From Lentisphaeraceae bacterium (lineage in GTDB: Bacteria > Verrucomicrobiota > Kiritimatiellia > RFP12 > UBA1067): a stretch of 6,511 nt of DNA. Positions 6,238 to 6,511 of this stretch are shown piece by piece. Every line of letters begins with the position of its first letter. The stretch's first letter is position 1. Below the pieces are notes generated by a model. The model did not search any database, was not told the DNA's origin, and worked only from the letters and a program-made list of their open reading frames with translations. The stretch covers positions 1-6,511 of the forward strand of contig SFPL01000096.1 of NCBI GenBank assembly GCA_004551905.1, in the 5' to 3' direction. The position numbers and the translations under genes are program-made.

Positions 6238-6300
6238 CCGACGCATCAAAATTTCCTTCTCCGCGCTGACGCGGATGAGAACGAAATTTTGACGCGTCGG
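6238..6300 (-). repeat. 63-nt long hairpin upstream of the sigma gene
   Basis: The 18-nt arms at 6238-6255 (CCGACGCATCAAAATTTC) and 6283-6300 are complementary except at one pair, 6245/6293. In plus-strand RNA that pair is A-C, but in minus-strand RNA it is a U-G wobble, so the outer stem is complete only in a minus transcript. The interior continues the pairing: TTCTC (6257-6261) with GAGAA (6277-6281), and CGCG (6262-6265) with CGCG (6270-6273) around a CTGA loop, with a 3-nt bulge. There is no T-tract after the stem, so it is not a standard terminator. It could be a 5' leader structure, a MITE-like element with 18-bp terminal inverted repeats, or a 3' structure of a gene to the right. Confidence 0.6.
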
Positions 6301-6473
6301 AAGTGTTTCAGCAGCCGTATCCCCCGACGAGCGAAGCGAGGAGTCGCCGAAGGCGATGTCAACCAGGGGTGCAGCCAGCGTCCAGCAGCCAATCCGGGCG
6401 GGCGAGGCGCGAAACTTGACTTTTATGAGCTGTTCCAGGCGCTGAAATCGAGCGCGCCCGACTCTTTTGTAAA
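6301..6473. other. Gene-free stretch, probable intergenic repeat sequence
   Basis: No gene is supported here. A plus-strand frame is open from 6293 to a TGA at 6443-6445 (about 50 codons) but has no promoter or Shine-Dalgarno and no recognisable domain. Small symmetries occur: TCGCC-GAA-GGCGA and the mirror-symmetric run GAGCGAAGCGAG. The composition and low complexity suggest repeated non-coding sequence rather than a gene, but copy number cannot be judged from one window. Confidence 0.35.
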
Positions 6474-6505
6474 CGCGCGGGCATCGAGCCCGCGCGGGTT
6501 CGATG
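6474..6505. repeat. GC-rich palindromes at the right edge
   Basis: Two mutually exclusive hairpins share these bases. CGCGCGGGC (6474-6482) pairs perfectly with GCCCGCGCG (6488-6496) around an ATCGA loop. Alternatively, CATCGAGCCCGC (6482-6493) pairs with GCGGGTTCGATG (6494-6505) at 11 of 12 positions with no loop. No T-tract follows on either strand inside the window, so terminator function is not supported. Confidence 0.5.
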
Positions 6506-6511
6506 GTTGCG

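Noticed and set aside
6074..6292. Plus-strand 72-codon open frame running through the sigma upstream region and the long hairpin
   Set aside because: Half of it is antisense to the sigma gene and the rest reads through the hairpin; no Shine-Dalgarno or domain.
6474..6496. 9-bp GC hairpin considered as an intrinsic terminator
   Set aside because: No T-tract follows on either strand within the window, and an alternative palindrome uses the same bases.

Overview
The window is GC-rich, with tight genes that use AAG, AAC and GGC heavily. Its protein families are typical of the PVC group: a secreted beta-helix protein, a VIT/DUF2135 protein, a Ser/Thr kinase with SEL1 repeats, and an ECF-type sigma factor. 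I infer a Verrucomicrobiota-like bacterium, possibly Kiritimatiellota. No rRNA or other marker gene is present to prove it.

Layout. Positions 1-366 hold no convincing gene. They contain a pair of inverted REP-like hairpins (146-176 and 205-235), then an extended -10 promoter and a near-perfect Shine-Dalgarno. From 367 to 5606 three plus-strand genes form a tight operon: a secreted parallel beta-helix protein (450 aa), a secreted VIT / reduced VWA / TPR-like / DUF2135 protein (827 aa), and a membrane Ser/Thr kinase with C-terminal SEL1 repeats (464 aa). The first gap is 16 nt. The second junction is an 8-nt overlap using a TTG start. On the minus strand, a sigma-70 family factor (5560-6186) converges on the kinase and overlaps its 3' end by 47 bp. 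Positions 6187-6511 carry the sigma upstream region with promoter-like hexamers, a 63-nt hairpin whose outer arms pair fully only in minus-strand RNA, and sequence that looks like non-coding repeat material ending in a strong GC palindrome.

How the genes may work together (inference). Two proteins are exported, the kinase spans the inner membrane with its SEL1 repeats outside and its catalytic domain inside, and a sigma factor is encoded next to it. This fits an envelope-sensing cassette in which extracytoplasmic protein contacts reach a kinase and perhaps transcription. Association of ECF sigma factors with Ser/Thr kinases is known in Planctomycetes. No anti-sigma gene is visible. The least ordinary signals are the covarying REP-like pair with GTAG feet, the 33/35-nt identity between the signal-peptide codons of two otherwise unrelated neighbours, and the structured region upstream of the sigma gene.
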